64,000 nucleotides of DNA from Terebella lapidaria (GCA_949152475.1 OX424569.1:28627950-28691949); one strand, 5' to 3'. Shown: positions 1 to 11,162, numbered from the stretch's first letter. A program made the numbers and translations. Notes: generated by a model not told the origin, from the sequence alone.

Positions 1-600
1 ATCAATTCACCAAATCAATGAGTTTAGAATCTCGACGTTTATGTGCGGCACAAAATATTTCATTTAGCATCACAGTTGCTAAACTGCATCGTTATTTCGG
101 TGTAATGCATTGCTCATTCTCCCCGTGGTAGCGAGAATTGAAATGACCGCCATCGGACACCATAGCCTCGGATGGTCCTGCAGCTGTCAACTTGTCATTC
201 GGTTCAATAAATTTATAGAAATGAAGAGAATCCCGACCAGTTTTCCTTCTTGAATTGTCAGGAATAAATCTAGGGTGTTCAAGGGGTGGGCTTGTAAATA
301 TATGAGATTTTTATTCGTGTATGGTATTCACACTGGTTTATTCTGACAGATAAAACCGCCGCTGTCGTGCTGATGCACGTGTGGTTTGTTTACCCGAACT
401 TTACCTTATTTGGCAAACTGTAAACTGGTGTATTGAACGTTATTGCATTGTTTTGCGTGGTAAAATGAGCGCGCCTCTTGCCGCGTTCGCTTTTATAATG
501 GTTCATGTGAGCAATACACACAAAAATGTTACTAGGGAAACAGGTAAACACATCCACTAGAAACAAGCTCAGTTGGACCATGTACATAGTAGTCATAACA
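1..600. other. no gene recognised
   Basis: I see no convincing coding frame, splice pair or repeat structure here; short open frames lack any recognisable domain. Confidence 0.5.
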
Positions 601-732
601 ACAGAATGCTCTCTGGAGTTGAATGTCGCCATGTAAATATCTGAGTTGAGCCGAAGCCGTCAGTTGCATGTTACTGTTGATCTTGGTTCCACTTGACCGC
701 ATTTTGAAAACAGGGTTTTGCAATACATTAAT
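601..732. repeat. 132-bp direct repeat, copy 1
   Basis: This segment recurs base for base at 942-1073. The two copies bracket a LINE scrap, so this looks like a recent local tandem duplication of about 341 bp. I find no protein in it. Confidence 0.9.
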
Positions 733-758
733 TAAACTTTAAAGTCAGTCGCAAAATA

Positions 759-977
759 ATGGAATTATTCTATAAGTCGGTTGTGGAAAGCATTGTTACT
801 TTTGGTATCCTTGTGTACTATGGTGATTCTACAGTAAATGATCTCAATAACATATCCCGTGTCATCAGGCGCTGTGGAAAAATGACTGGAAATGATTTCA
901 TGTCGTTACAACAACTATTTCATAAGCTATGTAAATCCAAGACAGAATGCTCTCTGGAGTTGAATGTCGCCATGTAA
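759..977 (+). mobile_element. LINE reverse transcriptase C-terminal scrap
   Basis: The 72-codon frame begins ELFYKSVVESIVTFGILVYY and continues with NISRVIRRCGKMTG. This pattern (F/LYKSxxESxLTF...N.L..I.....K..G) is typical of the region after the polymerase domain in L2/CR1/Rex-like non-LTR elements from aquatic animals. Only about 60 residues are left, with no catalytic motifs, and the last part runs into the 132-bp direct repeat. It is a dead fragment. Family assignment within LINEs is a guess. Confidence 0.6.
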
Positions 978-1073
978 ATATCTGAGTTGAGCCGAAGCCG
1001 TCAGTTGCATGTTACTGTTGATCTTGGTTCCACTTGACCGCATTTTGAAAACAGGGTTTTGCAATACATTAAT
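942..1073. repeat. 132-bp direct repeat, copy 2
   Basis: Identical to 601-732 as far as I can read. The perfect identity implies a very recent duplication or gene conversion. Confidence 0.9.
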
Positions 1074-1678
1074 CGGCATCATATACAAGAGGTTATGTAT
1101 TCACTGTAATTATCATTCAAGTATTCTCAGTTATTGTGTCCATTCAAGTGTGACCATTTATGTACATGCTTGGTCGAACTGTAGCGATATGGGTGCTTTC
1201 GGCCAGGGGGTGAAATCATGCACTATATAGGATAATGACCACGCTTCGCGCTCGTGGGAGGTTACTAACTGGGCGAATCACTCAACCTGGGTCACTATCC
1301 CATACATAGTGGCTTGGGGACCCTATCAAGAATGCCAGCCAGAAATCTAAAAATGTTCGTTGTGCAATTAAAAAAACATAATAAGCATGACCCGAGAGAG
1401 GAAATGTGCGTTCGAGTACCGCGATAGGTATATACCAGGCGATAAAATCTCACTTGGACCCTCGTCAAACTTGGATGCCGAACTCACCAGCTGAGTCCAG
1501 AAAAAAAAAGATGCTGATGCCGGGATCAAGGTTATTTGGAAAACATGTCCATGCATACACAATGTGTACATTACTCACATACACGCATAAAAAACTCATT
1601 TTTCGGTCATTTGCATGATTCTCGAATTGCGATACCCAGTCCCGAAATCGAAACTACTTTATTCAGTTATAACATACA
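1074..1678. other. no gene recognised
   Basis: Unremarkable intergenic sequence with no supported feature. Confidence 0.4.
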
Positions 1679-1688
1679 CCTAATAACA

Positions 1689-1828
1689 CGATGTCTTCTA
1701 AACGCTGGTACACTGGTATGCTGGTACAAGCATTGCAAGGTGCATGAACTCAACAATACTTCTCATTCCGTGTATGCCTCACAATGCTTGTACCAGTATA
1801 CCAGCGTACCAGCGTTTAGAAGACATCG
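1689..1828. mobile_element. 140-bp palindromic MITE, Mutator-like
   Basis: Two 47-base arms (1689-1735 and 1782-1828) are inverted copies with about two mismatches, separated by a 46-base spacer. The arms start CGATGTCTTCTAAACGCTGG and carry internal CTGGTA repeats. The element is bracketed by a perfect 10-bp direct repeat, CCTAATAACA, at 1679-1688 and 1829-1838, which reads as its target-site duplication. Long inverted repeats with a 9-11 bp duplication are the habit of Mutator-like (MULE) non-autonomous elements. It has no coding capacity. When transcribed it would fold into a near-perfect hairpin. Confidence 0.8.
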
Positions 1829-1838
1829 CCTAATAACA

Positions 1839-2989
1839 GCAGTTTCTACCGATCGATCAGCAACATTTCGATATTTTAAAACCATATTATATAACCTTCA
1901 TCCTGTTACAACGCGTACACTTAAACAGGTATATTTTACATCCAAATCATAAAATTACCTGTACTTACTTAAACATTTCATGGATTCGTCTTCGATCCAA
2001 GATTCACAGTCGAACACCGTGTAACCGAAAAAAAATGATCGTGAAGGCCTGTTGCTAATGGGAGGTAGAAGAAAAAAATAGGCAGGAAAGGAAAAAAAAA
2101 GAATAAGAAAAGGAAGAGAGAAAGTGAAGATAAAGAAGATAAAAAAAGAGAAAAAACGACACGAAGAAAGACAGGTATAAGGTAGATTTAGATTACAATG
2201 AAATTTCAGTGTATATCTCAGCATATATCTTCTGTCACTGCCGTGACCGACTGATGTATCTCGGAACAAGATTGTATTACTGGCTACAATTATATGCAGG
2301 GCATTTCAGTATACAGAGTGTATTTACATGTTTTCTTGAATAAACTTATCTACATGTACATGTATAACCAAACCAGCGGTCATTAAAGCCATCTCATCAA
2401 TTAAGCTTTCCGTACATGCACCTCGCATATCATGCATTGAAACCGTCAGTAGATTCTAACATATGTAACAGTGGACTACAGTCGAGCTCGGGAATCACTG
2501 TGGGGCTCATCTAGTAGCTAATGTAGAAATTCTAGTAGCTGATGTAGAAATTATCGTGAGCACAGATAATCATTCAAAGAGCAATACTGTTGGTAATGGT
2601 CCCTTAAATCGACCTTAGTGCATGTAAAACAACTAAAGCTTGGCTATAATAATGAGTATAGTACTTTCCAGGTCTTTATAGGGACATCCGGAGTTTCACG
2701 TTTAAGGATGCTTATCAGTCAGGATCCATGCATTATCAGCAGAATTCTGGTATGTTTTGTTTGGCCTATAACTATAGCAGTTTTTTAATGGATTGCGCTG
2801 AAAATTGTTGCGTAGGTTCTATCCATGACTACAAGGCTTGTCCAATGGCCATATGGAAGACCCAGTCGATATTCATACAGATCCTGAACGTTATACACCG
2901 CCAATCAAATGTAACTTACATAGAAAACAGACAGCGTTTTAGGGTACAGTTGCTTGACTATGGTTAGACTACATATCATAGAACAATAA
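1839..2989. other. intergenic, purine-rich tract
   Basis: About 2030-2165 is an A/G-rich run (polypurine on the plus strand) that translates to low-complexity peptide on the minus strand and is not a gene. I see nothing else supported in this stretch. Confidence 0.4.
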
Positions 2990-3566
2990 CCTATACTCAG
3001 ATTTTTCTAACTCGTTTACACTGTTTTTCGTTGATATTGTTGCGATGCTAAAGGTTATCATTCTATAATTTGGCATACTTCATCTGGGAGTCCAACGGCA
3101 ATAATATACCAATTTTCAGAATTCTATGGCGAAAATTGAAAAAGTTGGCAATATACCCCCAATGTTAAATTTAGCCCTTTCATTTAATTTCTGAGTCCGC
3201 TTACAATTTTGTGCATTTGCTCTGTTTTGTGGCGATGCTATCTTATGAAGTCAGCATGTATGTGTAGAATTCACCCCAATGTGTCATCTGGTCCAAAATT
3301 ACAAGAATACTTCGAATTCTAGTGGATGTAAACAGGACTAAATCTTCGGAAATGCTTATATTCTCAAGATCTCGTTTTGACCTGTAATTTAACATTGGAG
3401 TAGATTGCCACCTTCTCTAATTTTTGCGAAAGAAGTCTGAAATTTAGTAGAAATTTGCCGTTTGACTCCTGGCTGAAGTATGCTAAGTTATAGAACGACA
3501 ACATTCAGCATCGCAAAATTATCGTCAAAAAACAGTGTAAACAAGTTAGAAAAATCAGAGTATACT
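2990..3566. mobile_element. foldback MITE, about 580 bp
   Basis: The sequence from about 2991 (CTATACTCAGATTTTTCTAA) returns inverted and diverged, ending near 3565. The arms are about 200 bases each and include matching GCATACTTCA and CCAATGTTAAAT blocks. Related half-copies lie at about 14628-14937, 31640-31870 and 55400-55750, so this is a dispersed family. No protein is encoded. Confidence 0.7.
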
Positions 3567-4604
3567 GCCTGTTTTGGGATTTACCTCAACACTTGATGGG
3601 ATTTTGATGGTAAAAATAGCATGTTATATATCATCGGCATTGAAGATACACTGGGCAAAAGAAATTGATTATCAATCGCATTAATAACGTCTATATCCGT
3701 TGGCATTGTAAACTCAACCGCAAACTACATCAAGAATTCAGCGACTCTAATTTTTTCTAAGTGCAGTATAGAACGAAAATCACAACAACATCTCATTCCT
3801 GAGTACAAAGTTCTCGACAGTTGAGCATTGACGGTATTTGCCATACGAATAATCCGCTGATCTGTACTTAGCGCTTCACTGACCAGCGGCACAAGACATT
3901 TTCAGGGGATCGCAATAGATATACACATTTGCGCATCAATTTGACATGAATACATATGGGATACTTGAAATATAAGGGTAGGTTATTGATCACAGATATG
4001 TGCACTCGCTGTAGTTAAGAAACTACACCATGTAATGCTTCGTGTACGCAACGTAAGTTACATTTGTTCAAGCAATATTCAACTCCATTTATATACTAAT
4101 TTATTAATGAAATCTTCATTCTCTTATTTGCGTCAGCTTCATGGATATATAGAGAATATATATTCCAAATTTCATGTAAGTTTGTTATGAAACGGCCGAG
4201 ATATGATCCAAACTTGCACATGGTATGGAACCATTGAAGTATGTGGATCGTGCTCGATACGCAATCTTAAACCCACGTATATTTATTCGTGCCTACGTAC
4301 GACTAAATTCACGTTTGGGGGGGCGTTCATTTTCACATTCACATAGTGAGGTGTCCTCAACAGCATTCGTCACATGTGGTGTGCAAAATATACATCAGAA
4401 TATCCCTATCCGTGAATGTATCCCAAAATCTGATCAATCTGACGATACTCATACTTATTCAATTATGTATAACGTACTTGTCGCTCATCATTGTCAGATT
4501 ATGTATATAAGAAGGACGGTGACATAGACTCAAACATTTTGTCAATTTTTAGTTTTCTTCCATTTCATCAATTTGTTGTTTTTGCTGGCTGTTGAGCTAA
4601 ACGC
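3567..4604. other. no gene recognised
   Basis: About 4268-4325 matches about 5300-5356 in inverted orientation (TTTATTCGTGCCTxCGTACG), which may be the ends of an old DNA element spanning 4.27-5.36 kb. I found no coding region. Confidence 0.35.
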
Positions 4605-5040
4605 CCTATATGGTCTGATAACCTATTGGCGTTGCATCCGTCGTCCGTCTGACCGTTCCTCCATTCATTGAGGCCCATCCACATTTTTATCTTTAGAGAT
4701 TATGAGCGAATCTTTCTAAAAATTTGGGAAAAAATAAATTAACATTTTTTTTAGAGTTTGATATCTAAATTCGTTCTCAAAAATGGTGGTCATTTTCGAT
4801 GAGAAATGCCAGATTCTAGAACTTGGAGGCCATTTCATCAAAATCTGTCAGACCTTTTTTTTACTTTATGCATAGGACTCTCATTATGTGCTCTTGCGAA
4901 GTGTATTTTGTTTGTTGCTCTTCAATCGCTGGTCTGCACATAACATCCATTCTCAATACTAGTATCTCTTTTGGGTCATTTCAAGTCAAATAAAACAATT
5001 TTGGGGATCAATAAATTGTTGAAACTTTTTTCTTCTTAGT
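4605..5040 (+). mobile_element. diverged copy of GATAACCTATTGGC repeat family
   Basis: It begins with TGGTCTGATAACCTATTGGC and GTCCGTC motifs, then matches the body at 18671-19110 (CACATTTTTATCTTT, a GGCCATTT block, and an ATAxxACTCxxATxTGxxCT block). It lacks the satellite tail seen in the other copies. It is non-coding and decayed. Confidence 0.55.
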
Positions 5041-5793
5041 TTCAGCTGTATGGAGTAAACCCCTGGTATACTTCAAGATAAAGCTTAACTACTGGCACAT
5101 CCAAATGGGAAGTCAATTTTGGTTGGAAAACATGGTATATTTTTTCAGTAATCTTTTTGGGCCTCCTCCCCTAATTTTAGATACATGTACTTTTTTTTTT
5201 TTTTTATATCGATAAAAATACGCGAAGCAGTTTGTCTTGTTTGGTTTTGCCATAGTATGAAATAATGCAATGAATAGCAATGAAATAATAAGGCTCCCTT
5301 TCCTAAAAGTGGATTTAGTCGTACGGAGGCACGAATAAATAAACGTGCGTTTAAACGTGGAACTCCGGATGTCCCTATTACAAAAAAGATCATCATCAAA
5401 ATAAATGAAAACAAATCGATCGATATGGACTACTAGTTGCTTGGTGTAGATATAGAGCTCTAAATACAGTGTATATTTGATACTCATTTCACAGTTGACA
5501 ACTATGCACCCATGCGGCTAACTGGGGTGCAGTACGAACACGGGGTAGAGTTGAGTTGTACTACACAGTTGTTCTAATTAAAGCGGTCATAATGCATGTA
5601 AACAACAACAATAACAACAAATCGTGTCTCCGAGATTCTTAATAACGAACTGCCGTCCATGCGAATAAAGAGCTAGGATGGGCTGCGGGTTGAGTTGTAC
5701 TATTGGCCTAAGTATTGAGGCCAGCGTGCACGTAAACAAACATGACTCCGAGAACAAAGAGCGCATTGAGAATTGACCTTACGACTGTGTATG
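5041..5793. repeat. local duplication partner of 6830-7260
   Basis: TGTACTATTGGCCTAAGTAT at about 5697 and its surroundings (CTGCCGTCCATGCGAA before, CGTGCACGTAAAC after) recur at 6905-7245. There the GGCC/GTATT junction is opened by the MITE at 6973-7220, so this copy serves as its empty site. No gene is seen. Confidence 0.6.
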
Positions 5794-5802
5794 CTTTGAG
5801 TT

Positions 5803-6594
5803 GGCTTAGACTAATTTGCACTCCGCGCGAGCGCGGTGCGCGGCGCGGCGCGCACGTATTTTATATTTTAGTCGGTGTTTAGCTTATCATATAGATCTAT
5901 AGCGACCGAAAAGGACCAAAGGTACGGTAACCTAAAAACTGCACCCGCCCCTGTCTGAAGATTGTCGATATCATAGGTCACAATTATCGTAGTTTAGTCC
6001 AATTACGGGTGATCGTGCTAAAATTATCGTGTTACTCAGAGAAATGTCATCACTGTTTTAACAGCATTAATTGCAGTGTTACAGCATTGTGGTAAACAAT
6101 TCTAGTAGTAAACAGTTCTAGGGGTAAACAAGTTTAGCGCTCTCAAAACCTACAAAAATAGTAGGACACACTGCCCTTCTTTGACAAATAGGGAGGACGA
6201 GAAAGGCCTGATGGATAAATATGACATCACGATTAACCAATGACAAAAAACAAAGGAATAAAAATAAAAACACTAACATCTACATTCTGAATGAAGTCCA
6301 TATTGAGCAAATCCATATTGAGTGTTTGTTTGGTAATTTTGGATTTAGTGCAGACTATTTGGCTTGCTTCTAAACTTCGAATATATTGTCCTATAAATTT
6401 GTCGTCGGTGTTTAATGCAATAACAGGAACTCCATCAGCGCGGGCGGATCGAAGCCATTTCTTTACAATGCACGTAGGCTAAATTAAATATTAGGCCTAC
6501 TTCCCTCCCTTCTGGAACAAACTAGCGCGCCGCGCCATATTTAGCGCGGCGCGCGGCGCGGCGCGCTGGCGCGGAGTGCAAATTAGTCCAAGCC
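5803..6594. mobile_element. 792-bp non-autonomous element with GC-rich inverted ends
   Basis: The left end reads GGCTTAGACTAATTTGCACT and the right end is its inverted complement with one change. Both run on into a CGCGG-rich stretch (5820-5860 and 6525-6575). CTTTGAGTT flanks both sides directly (5794-5802 and 6595-6603), a 9-bp target-site duplication. Long inverted ends with 9 bp suggest a Mutator-like element. The interior has no transposase frame and includes a short piece resembling the GGTTACCGGACC repeat end (near 5915-5935). Confidence 0.75.
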
Positions 6595-6604
6595 CTTTGA
6601 GTTG

Positions 6605-6970
6605 TTTGTCCGGGTGCATTACTATTGTCTGGCAATATTTGTCCGAGGTGTACGCTTCACAGAATAGTAGTTAAAGCCCGAGGAGCGCTCGGTCTCCAAT
6701 ACCGATAGGTAATGGAGCGTGACGAGGGCTTTGACTAATGTAAAGTCCACCACCCCATACGTTTCGGTAGTGCATGGAAATAACCCCCAGAAACCTATAT
6801 GAGTGAAATAGATGTCATAATATCCACCTCCCTCGCGGGATACACGTATATGATCGTTGACCTTACGACTGTTGAACACCTTCTCCCTAATAACCAGTGG
6901 GCTGCCGTCCATGCGAACAATGAGATCACGGGCAGAGGGTTCGGTTGTACTCTTGATGTACTATTGGCCT
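6605..6970. other. no gene recognised
   Basis: This holds part of the local duplication shared with 5540-5790; no supported coding region. Confidence 0.4.
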
Positions 6971-6972
6971 TA

Positions 6973-7220
6973 TGCTGCGTTCAAACCAACTTGTGAAGAC
7001 GGTGTTTCCCAGTTCACCACCAGTGATTTGCATTCAAGCCATGTTACCAACGGTGTTCACCAGCGGTGAAGTGGGAAGTATTTTAGCGCCTCCATTTTCA
7101 CCGCCAGTGAAATAGCTGTCGGTGGTTTATGATGCTGCGTTCAAACCAACAATCACCGCCTGTGACAGTCGACGTCACCGGCGGTGTGCACCGTCTTCAC
7201 AACTTGGTTTGAACGCAGCA
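6973..7220. mobile_element. 248-bp MITE with TGCTGCGTTCAAACCAA ends
   Basis: The ends TGCTGCGTTCAAACCAACTT and their inverted complement continue into matching GTGAAGACGGTG blocks. The interior is rich in CACCG/CGGTG. TA flanks both sides (6971-6972 and 7221-7222). The paralogous stretch at about 5697-5745 shows the same flanks joined without the insert, confirming a discrete insertion. It is non-coding. A TA or TWA target suggests a Tc1/mariner-like or Harbinger-like parent. Confidence 0.75.
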
Positions 7221-7222
7221 TA

Positions 7223-8045
7223 AGTATTGATGCCAACGTGCATGTAAACATAAATAAAACAGGCCTCCCAGATAAAATTATATATTCAGTTTCATATGTG
7301 AACGGTCATATATCATGCGAGAAAGGGTCTTAAGTGAATATTGTGATAAATAGCTCCACTCGGTTTCATTTCAGGGGTACACGACCAAAACATACCTACA
7401 TTTTTTTAATATCAAATGTTTTAGTATTTTCTCCTTTCAGTAATTTTCTCTTTCTAAAACCATCATCTGATCCAGTAAATTATAATCTATGAGCAAGTGT
7501 GAGGGAAGGCATGATCCGAGGTGATATGTGCGAATCTTACCCATTTATCAGGCTACTTGTATATAAACAAAGCCTGAAAGTATAATTTTAATATGGTCAG
7601 TTAGACCAATATTGTTGAATTGACCTTTTCATAGTGTTTTCCTAGAGTTTAAATACATTTTACATATGAACTATATTGGGAAGATAATGTGACAATCAAA
7701 TATAATGATGTATGGTAGTGATCAATAACTATTTGTTACAACAACAAAAATTTATTTTTTTAAACATACCTATATTGTGATAGCAAGTTTTGATACTCAT
7801 AAAAACAACATACTTCCAAAGCCACTGTTTTGAAATGTATATATGTATATATGTAGATATCATATTCAAGCATAATGGCCTGCTCTCAGTGACATGTTAA
7901 TTGTATGTATATACAGTCAGTTGCAAAGTTTTTAATATTATTGAGGTCTGTAGGGGCCAACCAGTTTTTTTTCCACAGATCAGTGTTTAAGTTCTGTATA
8001 TGGCTCATATATGCAACCTGCAAATTAAGCTTGACCTTGGAAGTT
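7223..8045. other. AT-rich intergenic, nothing recognised
   Basis: I see no coding frame with a recognisable domain and no clear repeat. Confidence 0.4.
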
Positions 8046-8627
8046 TCACCTGAGTGACATCAGGAGCTCACCGAGCTTGTTTTGACCGGTCCAGGAAGAG
8101 GGATCCTCGATGTTCTCCGAGTTGATGTTGCATCCGGCTCCCCAGAACTGTTCGTACTCCGAAGCTTCGACGATGGATGAATCCTTAGTATCCAGGAGGA
8201 ACTTTTTGAGGTCGCTATTCTGTTGGAACTTCTCTCTGATCCCTATTTCCATCACAAGAAGAGACTCTTCCTCCCACCTGTTTTCCTTTGGGATGCGAAG
8301 TTTCTTGAATAGTCGTTTCTGCTCTCCTGGATCCGATGATCGCATGATGGCACTTGCTATGGCTAGGTCCGTGAAGAAAGTGGCGTTTTGCTGGAGGAAA
8401 AACTGTTCGTTGCAGTTGTACGTTGTGTCACCGACGACGAAGCAGCACTTGTAGTGGTTTGATAGGGGTGAGTTTCTTCCCCAAAAGCAGGTGAGTTCAC
8501 CTTATTCCTGGGTGGCCAAAAGCTTCGGATTCAAGTCCCTAGGTAAGTCGTCTAGATTGGGTACTGTGTAAATGGCACCGTTGATTACCAATATATCCTC
8601 CCGTATGTATGGTCTTTGTAAATACAT
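8046..8627 (-). pseudogene. NADAR domain, C-terminal half of a LINE ORF1 protein
   Basis: From about 8627 down, the frame reads EDILVINGAIYTVPNLDDLP, then FWGRNSPLSNHYKC, VVGDTTYNCNEQFFLQ, IVEASEYEQFWGAGC and W.GQNKLGELLMSLR before its stop at 8046. The FWG-SPLSN start, the EQFFLQ helix, the IVEAS...WG strand and the N-LG-LLM end are the full set of NADAR (YbiA-like) landmarks, about 150 residues. NADAR proteins act on ADP-ribose or riboflavin-intermediate N-glycosidic bonds; the activity of this copy is unknown. One in-frame TAA (8502-8504) lies just before the domain. It sits immediately downstream of, and in the same orientation as, a LINE ORF1 coiled-coil frame. I therefore read it as the C-terminal part of that retroelement protein rather than as an independent host gene. 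Confidence 0.75.
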
Positions 8628-8639
8628 GTATCAATTTTC

Positions 8640-9284
8640 TTTGCAGCTCTCACGATAGGGAAAGGGATTTATGCAGTGCTTCCATCTCTCTCGGCAAGCT
8701 CAGATTAATGTGGATCACCTCTCTGCCATCCTCGTACGCAGCTTGCCTCTCCTCATAGGATGGGCGGGCTCTCCACACTCTCTGCTTGTCAGAGCCTTTC
8801 AGAAAGCTGACAATGATCGCGTGTGGATTTTACGGATGTGTGGATTATCTCGCTCTGACACTCTGGCGCCTATCCTGTGCAAATCAAAGGCCAAGCTGTC
8901 AGGATCTATATCAAAGGATTCTATTATATAGTTTTTTAGCCTTTCTTCTGTTTGTTCTTCCTTTTCCCAAACTTTTTCTTTGATGCCATGGAAGATCAGC
9001 TGTTCACGCCTGGAGTATGCTTCCAGACACAGGATGCGTTCTCCTAATTTCGATTCCATATCCTGGAGAGCCACAATTTGGGATTTTAGAGACTGGTTCT
9101 CCGCTTCCAGTACGTTGATTCTTTTGTCTTGCACTTTTAGCTTGATCTTCATTTCTGTCAAATCATCCGACACACTCTTTTTGATGCCTTGGATTTGACT
9201 TCGCAAATCTTCACGAAGAATCTTTGCCCATTTTGGTGTATCTTGTGGAAGAGTCGGTTTTTTTTGGAGTATGTTCGCTTCCAT
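8640..9284 (-). mobile_element. LINE ORF1 (L1/Tx1-like), coiled coil plus RRM-like part
   Basis: The frame starting MEANILQKKPTLP at 9284 encodes a coiled coil (about residues 25-85, heptads around KVQDKRINVLEAENQSLKSQ). It is followed by LEAYSRREQLIFHGI, the signature opening of the RRM-like domain of L1-type ORF1 proteins, which bind RNA. The frame ends at 8799. The continuing C-terminal part (AIIVSFLKGSDKQRVWRA, then INLSLPREMEALHK) lies in another frame from about 8830 to 8640, so there is one frameshift. Downstream comes the NADAR segment. No ORF2 with endonuclease or reverse transcriptase follows, so the copy is 3'-incomplete and dead. Confidence 0.75.
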
Positions 9285-9570
9285 TATAATTGGTGAAACC
9301 TAGTCCCTACGTCTTTTACGGTCTATATCCCGTGCACCAGTCTGCTGTGGTCTGACTTGTGACATTGTTTCTGTACTCAGCGTGTTTTGAGCACTATTTG
9401 ATTGCTCTCGATGGTGTACGTCGGTGCATGAATGGCCACCGCGTGGTTTGTATATTGTTCGCAGTCAAAAATATCTTCAGCGGTTTGGCATATCCAATAT
9501 TTTGACGAGTATTCCAGAGCAAGATCTATCGCACGTTGGTAGTTTCAAAACCGCCGGAGGTGCACATATA
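9285..9570. other. probable LINE 5' flank, nothing else recognised
   Basis: It lies upstream of the minus-strand LINE ORF1 and may include its 5' UTR. I see no motif to prove that. Confidence 0.3.
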
Positions 9571-10420
9571 GGAAATGATATAGTCCGAATATTTTGATGA
9601 CCTTGAATTTGACCTTTGACCTCATTTCAAGGTCAAAGCACAAAATGGCTAATATCTTGCTTATTATCGACTTTACAGCTTAGGAATCAATTGTGCGCAT
9701 ATAGGAAATGATATAGTCCGAATATTTTGATGACCTTGAATTGGACCTTTGACCTCATTTTCAAGGTCAAAGTACAAAATGGCTAATATCTCGCTTATTA
9801 TCGACTTTACAGCTTAGGAATCAATTGTGGACATATAGGAAATGATATAGTCCGAATATTTCGATGACCTTGAATTTGACCTTTGACCTCATTTTCAAAG
9901 TCAAAGTACAAATTGGCTAATATCTCACTTAATATCAACTTTACAGCTTAGGAATCAATTATGGACACATAGGAAGTGATATACGCTGAATACTCTCGTG
10001 ACCTTGAGTTTGACCTTTGACCTCAATGTCAAGGTCAGAGCACAAAATGGCTAATATCTCGCTTATTATTGACTTTACAGCTCAGGAATCAATTGTGAAC
10101 CTATAGGAAATAATATATGCTGCACATTGTTGTGACCTTGAATTCGACCTTTGACCTTATTTTCAAGGTCAGAGCACAAAATGACTAATATCTTGTTTAT
10201 CATCGACTTTGGGAATAGGTTGTGTACATGTAGAAAATTATATATGCTGAGTATTCTCATGACCTTGAAATTTGACCTTATTTTCTAGGTCGAATCACAA
10301 AATGACTAATATTGTGTTTGTTATCAACTTAACGGCTTGGAAATCAATTGTGAACATGAATTAATTAATATATGGTGAATATTGTTATGACGTTGAAATT
10401 GACCTTTGACATTTTTCCTT
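9571..10420. repeat. satellite block 1, about 133-bp monomers
   Basis: About six and a half tandem monomers, with starts near 9571, 9704, 9838, 9972, 10105 and 10236. Each holds GGAAATGATATA, then TGACCTTGAATTTGACCTTT, CTCATTTTCAAGGTC, CAAAATGGCTAATATC and TTTACAGCTTAGGAATCAAT. The unit carries a direct repeat TGACCTTTGACCT, which on the other strand is the nuclear-receptor DR1 AGGTCAAAGGTCA, plus single TCAAGGTCA sites. No coding potential. Confidence 0.9.
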
Positions 10421-10431
10421 CATGATCGGCC

Positions 10432-10676
10432 AGTTCGGAAATGTTTCTAGGTCAGGCCAAGTGGTATAAACAAAACGTTCTTACGCGCCATGTTCAAGTG
10501 TGAGTGACGCGGTGAACTCGAAGTAAACAAAGTATTTAGTATTGTACAAGCGAAATCGAGTAATGTGTTGATGACAGTTACTCGACAATGGTAACGGGAC
10601 AGCATGGATTGGCTATGTTTATACCACTTGACCCTGACCCAATTCCACTTACCTAACCTGAAAACATTTCCGAACT
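10432..10676. mobile_element. 245-bp MITE, copy 1
   Basis: The ends AGTTCGGAAATGTTTCTAGG and the inverted CCTGAAAACATTTCCGAACT enclose inner inverted blocks CAAGTGGTATAAAC / GTTTATACCACTTG. A second copy lies at 30342-30586 inside the LINE 3' region. Non-coding. Confidence 0.8.
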
Positions 10677-11162
10677 CACGTATGGGAGCTGTATGGAGTA
10701 AACTCGTAAAACACTTCAAGATATACTTAATAAATCGGTGCAGTATCAAATGGGAAATCATATTGCAGTGTCAATGGTAATCTTACATTTCACCTTCAAT
10801 GGCCATGAAAGGTCATTATGACAACTTGAATAAGAAATGTTATGGTTTCAAACTGAACATTTCTCCGGAAACCTCTCTTAGCCCTCGGGGTAATTTTTTT
10901 ACGTTCCAGAGCGATGCACGTCCGGCTATCAATCAAAACCTACTTGACCTCTGACATATCATATTTTTTGCATTCTCCATATCTGCCTATTTCGACCTAC
11001 TCTTTTGCAGGTTAAATGCTGTGTTGCTTTGTTCACGTGTGAACTTTGGAACAAAAAATCATACATTAAACCGCTTTGGTTACGTCTGCTAATGCGTTCA
11101 AACACGGTCAACCGCCGTGAAACTTAAACTGATTGTAAAAAAAATAACCCGAGAAGGATATT
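10677..11162. other. upstream region of cyclase gene 1
   Basis: About 10687-10770 repeats a stretch found at 5044-5120 (GCTGTATGGAGTAAAC then TTCAAGATA). No other feature recognised. Confidence 0.4.

Noticed and set aside
2040-2170. Minus-strand open frame with Phe/Leu-rich tract near 1955-2269 as a membrane protein
   Set aside because: It arises from a polypurine tract of the plus strand and is low-complexity.
5145-5487. Two overlapping minus-strand open frames of 89 and 124 codons
   Set aside because: They include a poly-Lys run from a T stretch and sequence shared with repeats (4268-4325 inverse); no domain.
9571-10420. Regular repeats considered as a CRISPR-like array
   Set aside because: Monomers are contiguous at ~133 bp with no distinct spacers, in an obviously eukaryotic context with introns and MITEs.
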